A stretch of 64,000 nt of DNA, taken from NCBI RefSeq assembly GCF_022763305.1, contig NZ_JALEGT010000067.1:29905-93904 (forward strand). Direction: 5' to 3'. The stretch is from Marivita sp. (GTDB taxonomy: Bacteria > Pseudomonadota > Alphaproteobacteria > Rhodobacterales > Rhodobacteraceae). Positions 55,453 through 64,000 of this stretch are shown in pieces; position 1 is the stretch's first letter; each line of letters starts with the position of its first letter. Under the pieces are notes generated by a model. The model searched no databases. It was given only the letters and a program-made list of their open reading frames with translations, and was not told where the DNA came from. A program made the translations under genes and the position numbers.

Positions 55453-56388
55453 ATGGTCCAGAAAATCGACCGGACCTCCGAAGGCGTTTTCATCATCGCG
55501 GCAACACCTTTTGCCGAGGATGGCGCGCTGGATTTGGACAGCACCGACCGGATGGTGGATTTCTACCTCGACTGCGGTGTCACCGGCATGACCATCCTCG
55601 GCATCATGGGCGAAGCGCCGAAACTCTCGGGTGAGGAGTCGGCGCAGTTTGCCCGGCATGTTCTTGACCGTGTTGCGGGCCGTGTGCCTGTGGTGGTGGG
55701 CGTATCCGGTGCCGGATTGGACAACATGGCGCGGCTGTCGCACAGCGTGATGGAGGCGGGTGCCGCGGGTGTGATGGTCGCACCGATGCCGGGGCTGGGG
55801 ACCGAGGTCAAACTGCGGGGCTACTTCGCGCAGGTCTGCGACGCGTTGGGACCGGAAGTGCCGGTTTGTGTGCAGGACTACCCGCAGACCACCGGTGTGC
55901 AATTCAGCGTCGAGACGATCCTGCAACTGACCCGCGACCACGACCAGATCGTCATGCTGAAGCACGAGGATTGGCCGGGGCTGAACAAGCTGTCGCGCGT
56001 GCGGGCCGAAAGCGGCACGGCCGATACTCCGCGCCTGTCGATCCTGACGGGCAACGCCGCACTTTTCCTGCCGCAGGAACTGGCGCGGGGCGCGGACGGG
56101 GCGATGACCGGCTTTGCCTACCCCGAGATGCTGGTTCAGGTGGTCGAACGGCACAAGGCGGGGGATGTGGACGGGGCGGAGGACCTGTTCGACGCCTATC
56201 TGCCGATGGTCCGCTACGAACAGCAGCTTGGCATCGGCCTTGCCATCCGCAAGGAAATCCTGCACCGGCGCGGCGTGCTGGCCGCCCCCAAGGTGCGCGC
56301 GCCGGGGCCGTCCATGACCAAGGCCGACCACGCCGAACTGACGCGGTTGATGGAGCGGCTGGAGCGCAAGCTGGCGGAACTGGGTTAA
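55453..56388 (+). CDS. Dihydrodipicolinate synthase/NAL-family lyase
   Basis: A 311-aa class I aldolase-type TIM barrel. The Schiff-base lysine K170 (IVMLKHED) and Y143 (CVQDYPQTTG) are in the expected places, and GIMGEAPKLSGEE replaces the classical GTTGE loop. This family includes DapA, NanA, KDG aldolases and hydratase-aldolases of aromatic pathways, all acting on pyruvate-type adducts. The substrate is not determined; DapA itself is unlikely given the context. The Shine-Dalgarno GGGAGAG precedes ATG 55453. Confidence 0.88.
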   Translation: MVQKIDRTSEGVFIIAATPFAEDGALDLDSTDRMVDFYLDCGVTGMTILGIMGEAPKLSGEESAQFARHVLDRVAGRVPVVVGVSGAGLDNMARLSHSVMEAGAAGVMVAPMPGLGTEVKLRGYFAQVCDALGPEVPVCVQDYPQTTGVQFSVETILQLTRDHDQIVMLKHEDWPGLNKLSRVRAESGTADTPRLSILTGNAALFLPQELARGADGAMTGFAYPEMLVQVVERHKAGDVDGAEDLFDAYLPMVRYEQQLGIGLAIRKEILHRRGVLAAPKVRAPGPSMTKADHAELTRLMERLERKLAELG

Positions 56389-56402
56389 GGGGGAAAAGGA
56401 CC

Positions 56403-57851
56403 ATGCAGCATGATCTGGTGATCAAGGGCGGCACACTCGCCACCGCGTCCGAGACCTTCCGCGCGGATCTGGGTATCAGGGACGGCAAGATCGCGACACT
56501 GGGCCATGACCTGAGCGGCGACGATGTGATCGACGCCACCGGCAAGCTGGTCCTGCCCGGCGGGATCGAGGCGCATTGCCATATCGCGCAGGAAAGCGGC
56601 ATGGGGCTCATGACCTCGGATGATTACGAATCCGGGTCGATCTCGGCCGCGTTCGGGGGCAATTCCTGTTTCGTTCCCTTTGCGGCGCAGAAACCGGGGC
56701 AGAGCGTGGCCGACACGCTGGCCACCTATGACGGTCGCGCGGCCCCCAAATCGGTGATCGACTATTCCTACCACCTGATCCTGACCGATCCGAACCCGTC
56801 GGTTCTCGAGGAACTGCCGGGCGTGTTTGACCGGGGCATCACTTCGTTCAAGGTCTTCATGACCTACGCCACCCGCGTCAGCGATGCGCAGTTTCTCGAC
56901 ATCCTGACCGTCGCGCGGCGGCATGGTGGGCTGACCATGGTGCACGCTGAAAACCACGACATGCTGACATGGATGGCCTCCGCCCTGGCGGACAACGGCT
57001 ATACCGACCCCAAATACCACGCCCCCGCGCGCCCCGGTCTGGCCGAGGAAGAGGCGATCAACCGCGCGATCAGCCTGTCCAAGCTGACCAATGCGCCGCT
57101 GATGATCGTGCATGTCTCCACGCCGAAAGGTGCGGAACTGGTGGCGAATGCGCGGGCGGATGGGGCCTATGTCTTTGGCGAAACCTGCCCGCAATACCTT
57201 TTCCTGACAAAACACGATCTGGACCGTCCGGGCATGGAAGGCGCGAAATACATCTGTTCGCCGCCTCTGCGCGACACCCACACGCAAGAGGTGCTCTGGC
57301 GGCACATCGCGCGCGGTACGTTCAGCGTCGTGTCTTCCGACCATGCGCCGTTCCGGTATGACGACACGGGCAAGTTCTCGAACGGACGGGACGTGGATTT
57401 CCGCAAGATCGCCAATGGCATGCCGGGGATCGAGATGCGCCTGCCCTTGATGTTCTCGGAAGGGGTGGTGAAGGGCAGGATCAACCTCAACCAATTCGTC
57501 GCGCTGTCCTCGACCAACGCCGCGCGGCTCTATGGCATGCACCCAACCAAGGGGACTCTGGCGATTGGCGCGGATGCCGACATTGCGATTTGGGACCCGA
57601 CCGAAACCCGCATCGCGGGCGAGATGCACGACGCGATGGACTATAACCCGTTCGAAGGGATGGAAGTCACTGGCTGGCCTGTAACGGTGCTCACCCGTGG
57701 ACGGCGGATCGTGGATCAGGGCGCTCTGGTCGCCAAACCCGGCGACGGGGCGTTCGTGAAACGCGGGCGCAGCGATCTGTCGGGTCTGACGGGCACGCAC
57801 CTGCCGGAAACCGACCCGGCCACCAATTTCGGCGCGGAGATCCTGAAATGA
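56403..57851 (+). CDS. Dihydropyrimidinase / D-hydantoinase-family cyclic amidohydrolase
   Basis: A 482-aa amidohydrolase. The binuclear metal centre residues fall at family positions: H58 and H60 (EAHCHI), carboxylated K150 (SFKVFMTY), H181 (MVHAENHD), a later IVHVS His and D in SSDHAPF. It opens cyclic amides or ureides such as hydantoins, dihydropyrimidines or imides. ATG 56403 is 14 bases after the lyase stop, and its stop overlaps the racemase start by four bases. It may hydrolyse a ring made by the hydroxylase pathway. Confidence 0.92.
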   Translation: MQHDLVIKGGTLATASETFRADLGIRDGKIATLGHDLSGDDVIDATGKLVLPGGIEAHCHIAQESGMGLMTSDDYESGSISAAFGGNSCFVPFAAQKPGQSVADTLATYDGRAAPKSVIDYSYHLILTDPNPSVLEELPGVFDRGITSFKVFMTYATRVSDAQFLDILTVARRHGGLTMVHAENHDMLTWMASALADNGYTDPKYHAPARPGLAEEEAINRAISLSKLTNAPLMIVHVSTPKGAELVANARADGAYVFGETCPQYLFLTKHDLDRPGMEGAKYICSPPLRDTHTQEVLWRHIARGTFSVVSSDHAPFRYDDTGKFSNGRDVDFRKIANGMPGIEMRLPLMFSEGVVKGRINLNQFVALSSTNAARLYGMHPTKGTLAIGADADIAIWDPTETRIAGEMHDAMDYNPFEGMEVTGWPVTVLTRGRRIVDQGALVAKPGDGAFVKRGRSDLSGLTGTHLPETDPATNFGAEILK

Positions 57852-58498
57852 CCGCACCCATCGTGGTCATCAATCCGAACTCCAATCAGGCGGTGACCGA
57901 TGGTCTGAGCGACGCGCTGGCCGCGTTCAGCCTGCAAGGTGGTCCAACCATCGAATGCCTGACCTTGACGGAAGGCCCGTTCGGCATCGAAAGCCAGCGC
58001 GATTCCGACAGCGTGATCCTGCCGCTGGCCAAGCTCATGCAATCGCGCCCGGATGCGGGGGCGTTTGTGATTGCCTGCTATTCCGATCCCGGTCTCGACA
58101 CCTGCCGGTCGGTGGTGCCGCAGCCGGTGTTCGGCATTCAGGAAAGCGGCGTGCTGACCGCGATGGTGCGGGCGGATCGGTTCGGGATCATCGCGCTGGC
58201 CGATGGATCGATCCCGCGTCACCGGCGCTACATGGCGCGGATGCAGGTTCTGGACCGCTTCGCGGCCGAGGTCGCGATCAACACGAGCGTCGATGACAGC
58301 GCACGCGGGGACGGCACGTTTGCGAAACTGGTTGAGGCAGGCGCAACGCTCGAGGCACATGGGGCAGGCGTTGTGATCCTGGGCTGTGCCGGAATGGCCC
58401 GGCACCGCCGCCCGTTGGAGGCGGAGCTGGGAATTCCGGTGATCGACCCGGTTCAGGCGGCGGTGACCATGGCGCTGGGTGTCCTGCTGGCGGGCTGA
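57848..58498 (+). CDS. Asp/Glu/hydantoin racemase-family protein
   Basis: A 216-aa protein with the two catalytic cysteines of the cofactor-independent racemase/isomerase family: C77 (IACYSDPGLD) and C180 (ILGCAGMAR), and the N-terminal VVINPNSNQAVT. Family members racemise hydantoins, Asp or Glu, or isomerise maleate. The coupling to a hydantoinase-like gene (4-base overlap) favours hydantoin racemase or maleate-isomerase-type activity. It is the last gene of the operon and converges on gbcB with 13 bases between. Confidence 0.9.
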   Translation: MTAPIVVINPNSNQAVTDGLSDALAAFSLQGGPTIECLTLTEGPFGIESQRDSDSVILPLAKLMQSRPDAGAFVIACYSDPGLDTCRSVVPQPVFGIQESGVLTAMVRADRFGIIALADGSIPRHRRYMARMQVLDRFAAEVAINTSVDDSARGDGTFAKLVEAGATLEAHGAGVVILGCAGMARHRRPLEAELGIPVIDPVQAAVTMALGVLLAG

Positions 58499-58511
58499 AG
58501 CGTCCGCAGGG

Positions 58512-59597
58512 TCAGATGTCCACCTCGACCGCGCCGATGGGCTTCGAGCAACAGGCGAGGATATAGCCACTCTCGATATCCTCTTCCGAGATCCCGCCGT
58601 TGTGCACCATGTGCACCTCGCCCGACGTCTTGCGGATCTTGCACGTGCCGCAGACGCCGAACGTACAGCCCGACGGAATGACGATCCCCGCGCCACGGGC
58701 GACGGCAAGAACGGTATCGGTCTCAAGGCAGTCTGCCGTCACGTCGGATCGGGCGAAGGCGACACTGGCGGTGGCGCTGTCATCGGGGATGACGTCGTCA
58801 TGTTCGGGAAGCTGCTCTTCCTTCTTGACCGGGGCGACAAAGCTTTCCTGATGGTAGCGGTCCATGTCGTAGCCCAGACCGATCAGCATCTCGCGCACCG
58901 CGTCCATGAAGGGCTCGGGCCCACAGCAGTAGATTTCGCGCTCCAGATAATCACCCGCGATCAGACCGATCATCAGCTGGTTGAGCCGCCCGCGAAAGCC
59001 GGTCCAGACGCGGTAGGGGTCGTCTTCCTCGACAATGAAGAACAGCTTTATCGACGGCACACGGCTGGCCATCTGTTCGAGCCGCTGGCGGCAGATGATG
59101 TCCTGCGGGCGCTGCGCGCAGTTGACGAAGACCACGTCCACATCGGTGCCCCGGTCGTAGAGATATGTGGTCATCGACAGCGATGGCGTGATGCCGGACC
59201 CGGCTGAGAGGAAGAGATACTTCTTCTTGGTCGACCGGGGCAGGGTGAAGATGCCCGCCGGTCCCGTCGCCTTGATCTGCATCCCGGGCTTGAGGTGATC
59301 CAGCATCCAGCGCGTGCCGATGCTGCCAGGCTGCGCCTTGACCGTGACACCAATCGTCAGCGGGCGCGACGGTGAGGACGAAATCGTGTAGGTCTTCCAC
59401 AGCGTGCCGCCGGGCACCGGCAGTTCCAGCGTCAGGAATTGCCCGGGTTCATAGCGGAACTGCTTGCCGGACGGCGAGACAAAGCTGAACGTCGCCGTGT
59501 TCGGTGCCTCGGGCACCACGGCGCAGCAGACCAGCGGTTCTCCGTCGGTCCAGATTCCCGCATCTTCCGAGGCTTTGAGATCAACATCCAGGGCCAT
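58512..59597 (-). CDS. gbcB: Ferredoxin reductase component of a Rieske oxygenase (GbcB-like)
   Basis: A 361-aa FNR-like reductase. The FAD part has KTYTISSSPSRP, the NAD part FLSAGSGITPSLSM and YCCGPEPFMDAVREML, and the C-terminal 2Fe-2S domain CTFGVCGTCKIRKTSGEV with the fourth Cys in ILACCSKP. It passes NADH electrons to the Rieske oxygenase encoded just upstream on the same strand (3-base gap). The architecture matches GbcB and related stachydrine/carnitine oxygenase reductases. Confidence 0.88.
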   Translation of the reverse strand: MALDVDLKASEDAGIWTDGEPLVCCAVVPEAPNTATFSFVSPSGKQFRYEPGQFLTLELPVPGGTLWKTYTISSSPSRPLTIGVTVKAQPGSIGTRWMLDHLKPGMQIKATGPAGIFTLPRSTKKKYLFLSAGSGITPSLSMTTYLYDRGTDVDVVFVNCAQRPQDIICRQRLEQMASRVPSIKLFFIVEEDDPYRVWTGFRGRLNQLMIGLIAGDYLEREIYCCGPEPFMDAVREMLIGLGYDMDRYHQESFVAPVKKEEQLPEHDDVIPDDSATASVAFARSDVTADCLETDTVLAVARGAGIVIPSGCTFGVCGTCKIRKTSGEVHMVHNGGISEEDIESGYILACCSKPIGAVEVDI

Positions 59598-59600
59598 GGC

Positions 59601-60842
59601 CTACTCCGCCGCCATCGGGGTTGCGCCGCCGGTGATCGCCCGGATCATCGTGTCCGCGTACCAGTTGGTGAACTGGATATTGCCGCCCTCATGTGTCGGC
59701 GAATACGGCCCCGGTGTATAGGCCGGCGACTGGATGCCGCGCTGGTTGTTCTCGACCACCTCGCGGTCCTCGTCATTGGTGGCCATCCACACTTCGGTCA
59801 GGCGCTTGAGGTCGTAATCCTGCCCCTCGACCGCGTCCTTGTGGACCAGCCATTTGGTGCAGACCTCGGTTTCCATCGCGCTGATCGGCGTGACGCGGAA
59901 GACAAGGCTGTGATCCGACAGGAAATGGTTCCAGCAGCCGGGGTACTTGTACTTGAGAAGCGACCCGGCATCCTTGAACGGGATCGACGAGTTCGGCTTG
60001 GTCACGGCGACCTTGCCATCCATCGTGTAGCTTTCGCCCTTGTCGAGAAGCGGCGTGCGCACATAGCGCCAATCCCCAAGCGGTGATTCCAGAAACTCCG
60101 ACGGGGCGCCCACCGCTTCGCAGCGGGTGATGTGGTTTGATGCCACTTCGGACAGCACGCCGGAATTGTCCGACCCGATATAGCGCGGATCTTCGGGGAA
60201 GGTGCGGCAGAGCGACGGGTGGTTGCCCGAACAGTGATAGCACTCGCGGTTGTTCTCCCACACCAGCTTCCAGTTGCCATGTTCGATGATGGTGCTTTCG
60301 AACGCGACCTTGGAGTTCTCCAGATCATGCGGCGCAAGATAGCGGGCGGTTTGCGCGACAAACTCGGTGATGTCGGGCGCGTCATCCGCAAGGCAGATAT
60401 AGACAAGCCCCGACAGGTTGCGGCAATGCACCTGCTTCAGACCGTGCTGCGAGGGGTCGAACTCCGGCCCCATGTCCCGCGCCCAGAGAAGCTTGCCGTC
60501 CAGCTCGTAGGTCCACTGGTGATATGGGCAGACCAGCTTGGGATTCGATCCCTTTTTCGACTTGCACAGAACCGACCCGCGATGGCGGCAGGAATTGTGG
60601 AAGGCGCGGATCTCGTTGTCGTTGCCGCGCACGATCACGACCGAATAGGCCCCGATGTCGTGGACGACGTAGTTGCCCGGCTTCGGGATCTCGCAGGAGG
60701 GCAGCACGAACAGCCATTCGCGGTACCAGATCCCCGCCATGTCGGCCTGAAAGACACCCGGATCGCAATAGAGATCCTGCGCCAGCGAATAGGCAGGTTT
60801 GCGACGCATCAACGTGGACAGAACATCAGCTTCGCGAAGCAT
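59601..60842 (-). CDS. gbcA: Rieske-type glycine betaine / betaine monooxygenase oxygenase component (GbcA-like)
   Basis: A 413-aa Rieske non-heme iron oxygenase. The Rieske ligands are C85, H87 (CRHRG) and C105, H108 (CPYHQW). The mononuclear iron site includes NNRECYHCSGNHPSL with the two His and a downstream Asp. The overall layout and the DMGPEFDPSQHGL region resemble GbcA, which demethylates glycine betaine, and Stc2, which acts on proline betaine. Which betaine is used cannot be decided from sequence. ATG 60842 follows an AGAGGTG Shine-Dalgarno. Confidence 0.85.
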   Translation of the reverse strand: MLREADVLSTLMRRKPAYSLAQDLYCDPGVFQADMAGIWYREWLFVLPSCEIPKPGNYVVHDIGAYSVVIVRGNDNEIRAFHNSCRHRGSVLCKSKKGSNPKLVCPYHQWTYELDGKLLWARDMGPEFDPSQHGLKQVHCRNLSGLVYICLADDAPDITEFVAQTARYLAPHDLENSKVAFESTIIEHGNWKLVWENNRECYHCSGNHPSLCRTFPEDPRYIGSDNSGVLSEVASNHITRCEAVGAPSEFLESPLGDWRYVRTPLLDKGESYTMDGKVAVTKPNSSIPFKDAGSLLKYKYPGCWNHFLSDHSLVFRVTPISAMETEVCTKWLVHKDAVEGQDYDLKRLTEVWMATNDEDREVVENNQRGIQSPAYTPGPYSPTHEGGNIQFTNWYADTMIRAITGGATPMAAE

Positions 60843-61089
60843 GGGACACCTCTGATTGGTCACGCGCCACAGGGCGGTGGGAGGAAATGACAAGGGCCGG
60901 GGCCCGGTTCTCTAGATCGCGCAATCGCACGCAATTTCCGCTGCCACGTCATGATTTGCGACGCAGCGAAACCGGTTTGCGACCGGCGTTTCGATGCACC
61001 TCGCGCGGCGTCGGTTTCACGCCGCGATGAGGCGCAAACGCGCCGCAGGATACGTTGAAACCCGCCTGAAATTTGAGCATCACCGCGCC
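60843..61089. other. Intergenic region between gbcA and the DgcA-type gene
   Basis: 247 bases. TTTGCGAC occurs as a direct repeat at 60955-60962 and 60976-60983, 21 bp (two helical turns) apart. CGCGGCGT/ACGCCGCG inverted arms lie at about 61003-61026. The direct repeat is a possible binding site for an AraC-type activator upstream of gbcA. I see no gene. Confidence 0.4.
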
Positions 61090-63135
61090 TCAGATATCCT
61101 TGACCAGGCGCAGCGCGTCATAGATCGCGGCGTGGGTGTTGCGCGCGCTGACCGCGTCACCGATGCGGAACAGCTGGAACGTGCCGGTCTCGTTGCGGGC
61201 CACCCCCTGCGGCTGACCTGCGATGAGCGCGTCATAGTCCACAGCTCCGCCGTTGGACGACAATGGTTTGAGAGCGAAATACAGATCGTCCAGCGGCATC
61301 GTGCCGTAGTTCACCACCACCTGATCATATGTCTTTTCGCTGGTGTGATCGCTGTAGTCGGTGCCGATCACGGCCTTCAGGCGGTTGCCGTCCCGCTGCA
61401 CGTCCTTGAGTCGCCGTGTGACGGTAAAGGTCACGTCCTTGTCCTGCAGCGCGCGCATGTAGGGCACGAGGTTCATCGCCATCACATCCGGCGCAAAGGT
61501 GCGGTCGGGCGTCATGATCTCGACGGTGCTGCCCGCATTGGCGGCCACTTCAGCGGCCATGAGGCCGGGGTGGTCGCCCGTTTCGTCATAAATCAGGACC
61601 GACTGGCCGGGCTTCACATCGCCCGCGATGATGTCCCAGGACGAGACCACGAGGTCAGAGTCGCGCCGGCTTTCGAACAGCTCGGTATTGGGCAGGCCAC
61701 CCGTGGCGACGATCACGACATCGGGGTTGAGTCCGGTCACATCCTCCGCCTCGGCCCATGTGTTGAAGCGGAACTCCACATCGCGGGCCGCGCATTGCGA
61801 CATGCGCCAGTCGATGATGCCGATCATCTCGCGGCGGCGAGGGTTCTGCGCGGTAAGCCGCACCTGACCGCCAGCATCGGGCTGCGCCTCGAACACGGTC
61901 ACATCGTGCCCACGCTCGGCCGCCACCCGCGCGGCCTCAAGCCCCGCCGGACCAGCGCCCACGATCACCACCTTCTTGCGAGTTGCGGCAGGTGTGATCT
62001 CGTGCGGCATGGTCAATTCGCGGCCCGTCGCGGCGTTGTGGATGCAGAGCGCCTCACCGGCGGCATAGATGCGATCCAGACAGTAAGTCGCGCCAACGCA
62101 GGGTCGGATGTCATCCTCGCGCCCTTCGATGATCTTTGTCACGATATGCGGATCAGCCATATGGGCGCGGGTCATGCCGACCATGTCCAGAAGCCCCGCC
62201 TGCACGGCATGCCGTGCCGTGGCCACATCGGGGATGCGCGCAGCATGGAAGGTGGGCATGCCGGTCGCAGCACGAACGGCGCCTGCGAAATCCAGATGCG
62301 GCGCGCTTTTCATGCCCTGCACCGGAATCACGTCAGTCATGGCTGGATCGGTGTGTATACGGCCCCGGATCACGTTCAGGAAATCCACCATGCCGGTGGC
62401 TGCCAGCCGTTTCGAGATCTCGATCCCTTCCTCGGGTGTGATCCCGCCCGCCTCGGCCTCGTCGGCGGTGTAGCGGACGCCGATGATGAATTCATCACCC
62501 ACGCGCTTTCGGACACCCGCCAGCACGTCGAGAAGCAGCTTCATCCGGCTGTCGAGCGTCTGCCCGCCATACGGTCCGTCCAGATCATTGGTCAGCGGCG
62601 ACCAGAACTGATCGAGCAGATGGCCGTAGACCTGCAATTCGATCCCGTCCATGCCACCTTCCTTCATCCGCTCTGTGGCATCGGCGAAATCGGCGATGAT
62701 GCGTTCGATATCCCAATCCTCGGCCAGCTTGGGGAACGCCCGGTGCGCGGGTTCGCGGTGTTTGGACGACGAGACGGACGGCAACCAGTTGCCCTTGTTC
62801 CATGTCGTGCGCCGCCCCAAGTGCGTGAGCTGGATCATCACCGCGCAGCCGTGATCGTGGCAGGCATCGGTGAGTTGACGGATATAGGGCACCACCTCGT
62901 CCTTGTAGGCGAGGATGTTGTTGAACACCGGCGGGCTGTCCTTGGACACGGCCGCCGATCCCGCCGTCATGGCCAAGGCCACCCCTGCCTTGGCGCGTTC
63001 CGCATGATAGGCCGCATAGCGCGCCTTCGGCATCCCGTCCTCGGGATAGGCCGGTTCGTGACTGGTTGTCATGATACGGTTGCGCAGCGTCAGATGCTTG
63101 AGCTGATAGGGCTGAAGAAGAGGATCGGTCGACAT
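61090..63135 (-). CDS. TMADH-family flavoprotein demethylase (DgcA / N-methylproline demethylase-like)
   Basis: A 681-aa protein with an OYE-type FMN barrel (about 1-370: RNRIMTTSHEPAYPEDGMPKARYAAY, GYGH-like ELQVYGHLLDQFWSP), a 4Fe-4S site (CVGATYCLDRIY...ALCIHNAA) and a C-terminal NAD/FAD-binding domain (VVIVGAGPAGLEAARVAAERGH). This is the layout of trimethylamine dehydrogenase, dimethylglycine demethylase DgcA and N-methylproline demethylase. It probably demethylates the product of the adjacent Rieske enzyme. No etfAB or dgcB genes are adjacent. ATG 63135 was chosen over longer unconserved frames. Confidence 0.9.
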   Translation of the reverse strand: MSTDPLLQPYQLKHLTLRNRIMTTSHEPAYPEDGMPKARYAAYHAERAKAGVALAMTAGSAAVSKDSPPVFNNILAYKDEVVPYIRQLTDACHDHGCAVMIQLTHLGRRTTWNKGNWLPSVSSSKHREPAHRAFPKLAEDWDIERIIADFADATERMKEGGMDGIELQVYGHLLDQFWSPLTNDLDGPYGGQTLDSRMKLLLDVLAGVRKRVGDEFIIGVRYTADEAEAGGITPEEGIEISKRLAATGMVDFLNVIRGRIHTDPAMTDVIPVQGMKSAPHLDFAGAVRAATGMPTFHAARIPDVATARHAVQAGLLDMVGMTRAHMADPHIVTKIIEGREDDIRPCVGATYCLDRIYAAGEALCIHNAATGRELTMPHEITPAATRKKVVIVGAGPAGLEAARVAAERGHDVTVFEAQPDAGGQVRLTAQNPRRREMIGIIDWRMSQCAARDVEFRFNTWAEAEDVTGLNPDVVIVATGGLPNTELFESRRDSDLVVSSWDIIAGDVKPGQSVLIYDETGDHPGLMAAEVAANAGSTVEIMTPDRTFAPDVMAMNLVPYMRALQDKDVTFTVTRRLKDVQRDGNRLKAVIGTDYSDHTSEKTYDQVVVNYGTMPLDDLYFALKPLSSNGGAVDYDALIAGQPQGVARNETGTFQLFRIGDAVSARNTHAAIYDALRLVKDI

Positions 63136-63171
63136 GGGGGCTCCGCGCGGTTTGGCACAGCGTTGCGCTGA

Positions 63172-63199
63172 ATGTTCATACCTGTAAAGTTTATGTTCA
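63172..63199. promoter_or_regulatory. ATGTTCA direct repeat in the divergent promoter
   Basis: ATGTTCA at 63172-63178 and 63193-63199, 21 bp apart, between the divergent demethylase and TetR genes. It is a candidate binding site for the TetR-type regulator; the evidence is only the repeat and its position. Confidence 0.35.
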
Positions 63200-63250
63200 C
63201 CTATGACCATTTTGCTTGTCGGCGGCGACATCCGCGCGTAGACCTGCGAC

Positions 63251-63886
63251 ATGGCAGAGGCATCAGATCTCGACGAAAAGACAAAAGGCTGGCGTGGCTC
63301 ACGCGAGGTCTGGCTGGCTGCGGCGCGCGAGGCCTTTCTCGATTCCGGGATCGACGCCGTCAAAATTCAACCGCTCGCCAACCGCCTGGGCCTCTCGCGC
63401 ACCAGTTTCTACTGGTTCTTCGAAGACCGTGACGCGGTGCTGCAGGCGCTGCTGGATGATTGGGATCAGACCAACACGCGGCGTCTTCTGGACAGCTGCG
63501 ACGCCTTTGCCGAAACGATCGCCGAAGCCGCGCTCAACGTGATTGCCGTGTTCCTGCCGGGCGGCGGATTCGAACCGCGACTCGACCTCGCGGTGCGCGG
63601 CTGGGCACACCAGTCCGACAGCGTCGCGGCCATCGTGAACGCAACGGACGACCGGAGGCTGTCGGCCATGCGCGCGATGTTCGCGCGGTTCGGATATCCA
63701 CCCGGCGAAGCGGATGTGCGCGCACGGACGATGTACCTGGTCCAGATCGGTTATATTTCGATGCAGGTGCAGGAAGACTTGGCGCTGCGCCTCACGCGAA
63801 TCCCGGATTACGTCAAAACCTTCACCGCTCAGGCGCCGACGCAAAGCGAACTCGACAGGTTCCGATCGCGGATCGGACTGGCTTGA
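63251..63886 (+). CDS. TetR/AcrR-family transcriptional regulator
   Basis: A 211-aa regulator. The N-terminal HTH is WLAAAREAFLDSGIDAVKIQPLANRLGLSRTSFYWFFEDRDAVLQALLDDW, where the usual YxHF is YWFF. The C-terminal ligand domain is variable. It is divergent from the demethylase gene and probably represses it. The ligand may be a betaine or its demethylated product (inference). Confidence 0.92.
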   Translation: MAEASDLDEKTKGWRGSREVWLAAAREAFLDSGIDAVKIQPLANRLGLSRTSFYWFFEDRDAVLQALLDDWDQTNTRRLLDSCDAFAETIAEAALNVIAVFLPGGGFEPRLDLAVRGWAHQSDSVAAIVNATDDRRLSAMRAMFARFGYPPGEADVRARTMYLVQIGYISMQVQEDLALRLTRIPDYVKTFTAQAPTQSELDRFRSRIGLA

Positions 63887-63902
63887 TCGTCAACCGGACC
63901 TG

Positions 63903-64000
63903 ATTTCGGAAGTGTGAACGCCAAAACCGTCCAAGACCGCATGTCGCGATTTATGCTGACTATATGCTGTCTTGGGGATTTTTGGCTCCGGCGGTAGGGA
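63903..64000 (+). other. Window end; possible start of another gene
   Basis: No complete gene. An ATG at 63964 opens a frame reading MLSWGFLAPAVG to the window edge, which would fit a hydrophobic N-terminus, but no Shine-Dalgarno is evident and the frame is too short to judge. Confidence 0.2.

Overview
The window is a GC-rich bacterial chromosome segment. Its gene content (ccmBCDG, tatABC, AdoCbl-dependent nrdJ, a double cold-shock-domain protein, an aconitase with the alphaproteobacterial acidic insert, CbiX, a TctABC transporter and a GbcA-type Rieske enzyme) points to a marine alphaproteobacterium of the Rhodobacteraceae (Roseobacter group). This assignment is inferred from protein sequence types only. 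I see no rRNA, CRISPR array, prophage or plasmid replication module.

Positions 1-22000 are mostly housekeeping. They hold the 3' end of the cytochrome c maturation operon (ccmB'-ccmC-ccmD-ccmG), acnA, a DUF1223 protein, an LpxL-type acyltransferase, a short-chain dehydrogenase, a CbiX-like chelatase, an unusual cytoplasmic amidase, a tRNA with CAU anticodon, purM-purN, rnd, a lipoprotein, sufE, ppiD-trpE, an aminotransferase, fabI-lysE-gpt, pdxH, a double CSD protein and a DUF192 protein. Two copies of a dispersed GC-rich intergenic repeat and a cluster of three 20-bp perfect palindromes lie between these genes.

Positions 22100-39600 carry several cobalamin-linked functions. A tRNA-Pro is followed by a DnaA-box cluster and NrdR boxes upstream of nrdJ. 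A WYL-type regulator precedes a 1066-aa cytosolic reductive dehalogenase fused to its own ferredoxin-reductase and 2Fe-2S domains. Next come tatABC, a DUF815 ATPase and a C1 module (methyl-THF:corrinoid methyltransferase-like protein, HAD phosphatase, MetF-like reductase, 'virulence factor' domain protein), then Ppx/GppA and aroQ.

Positions 39600-58500 look like a catabolic island, probably for an aromatic or N-heterocyclic carboxylate (inference). It holds a two-subunit molybdenum hydroxylase, OsmC, an LVIVD beta-propeller, a tripartite TctABC transporter, a TauE-type permease, a 4,5-dihydroxyphthalate-decarboxylase-like protein, and an ABC importer with two permeases. A GntR repressor with three matching operators controls a divergent set: FAH-type hydrolase, DHDPS-type aldolase, hydantoinase and hydantoin/Asp-Glu racemase. 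One ABC permease is split by an IS110-family (IS1111-group) element of about 1.39 kb. The element's 3' non-coding region contains what looks like a complete bridge RNA: its target guides match the interrupted site and its donor guides match the element's own ends, all around a CT core. This is the most striking observation in the window.

Positions 58500-64000 hold a quaternary-amine demethylation cluster: a GbcA-like Rieske monooxygenase, a GbcB-like reductase, a TMADH/DgcA-type flavoprotein and a divergent TetR regulator.
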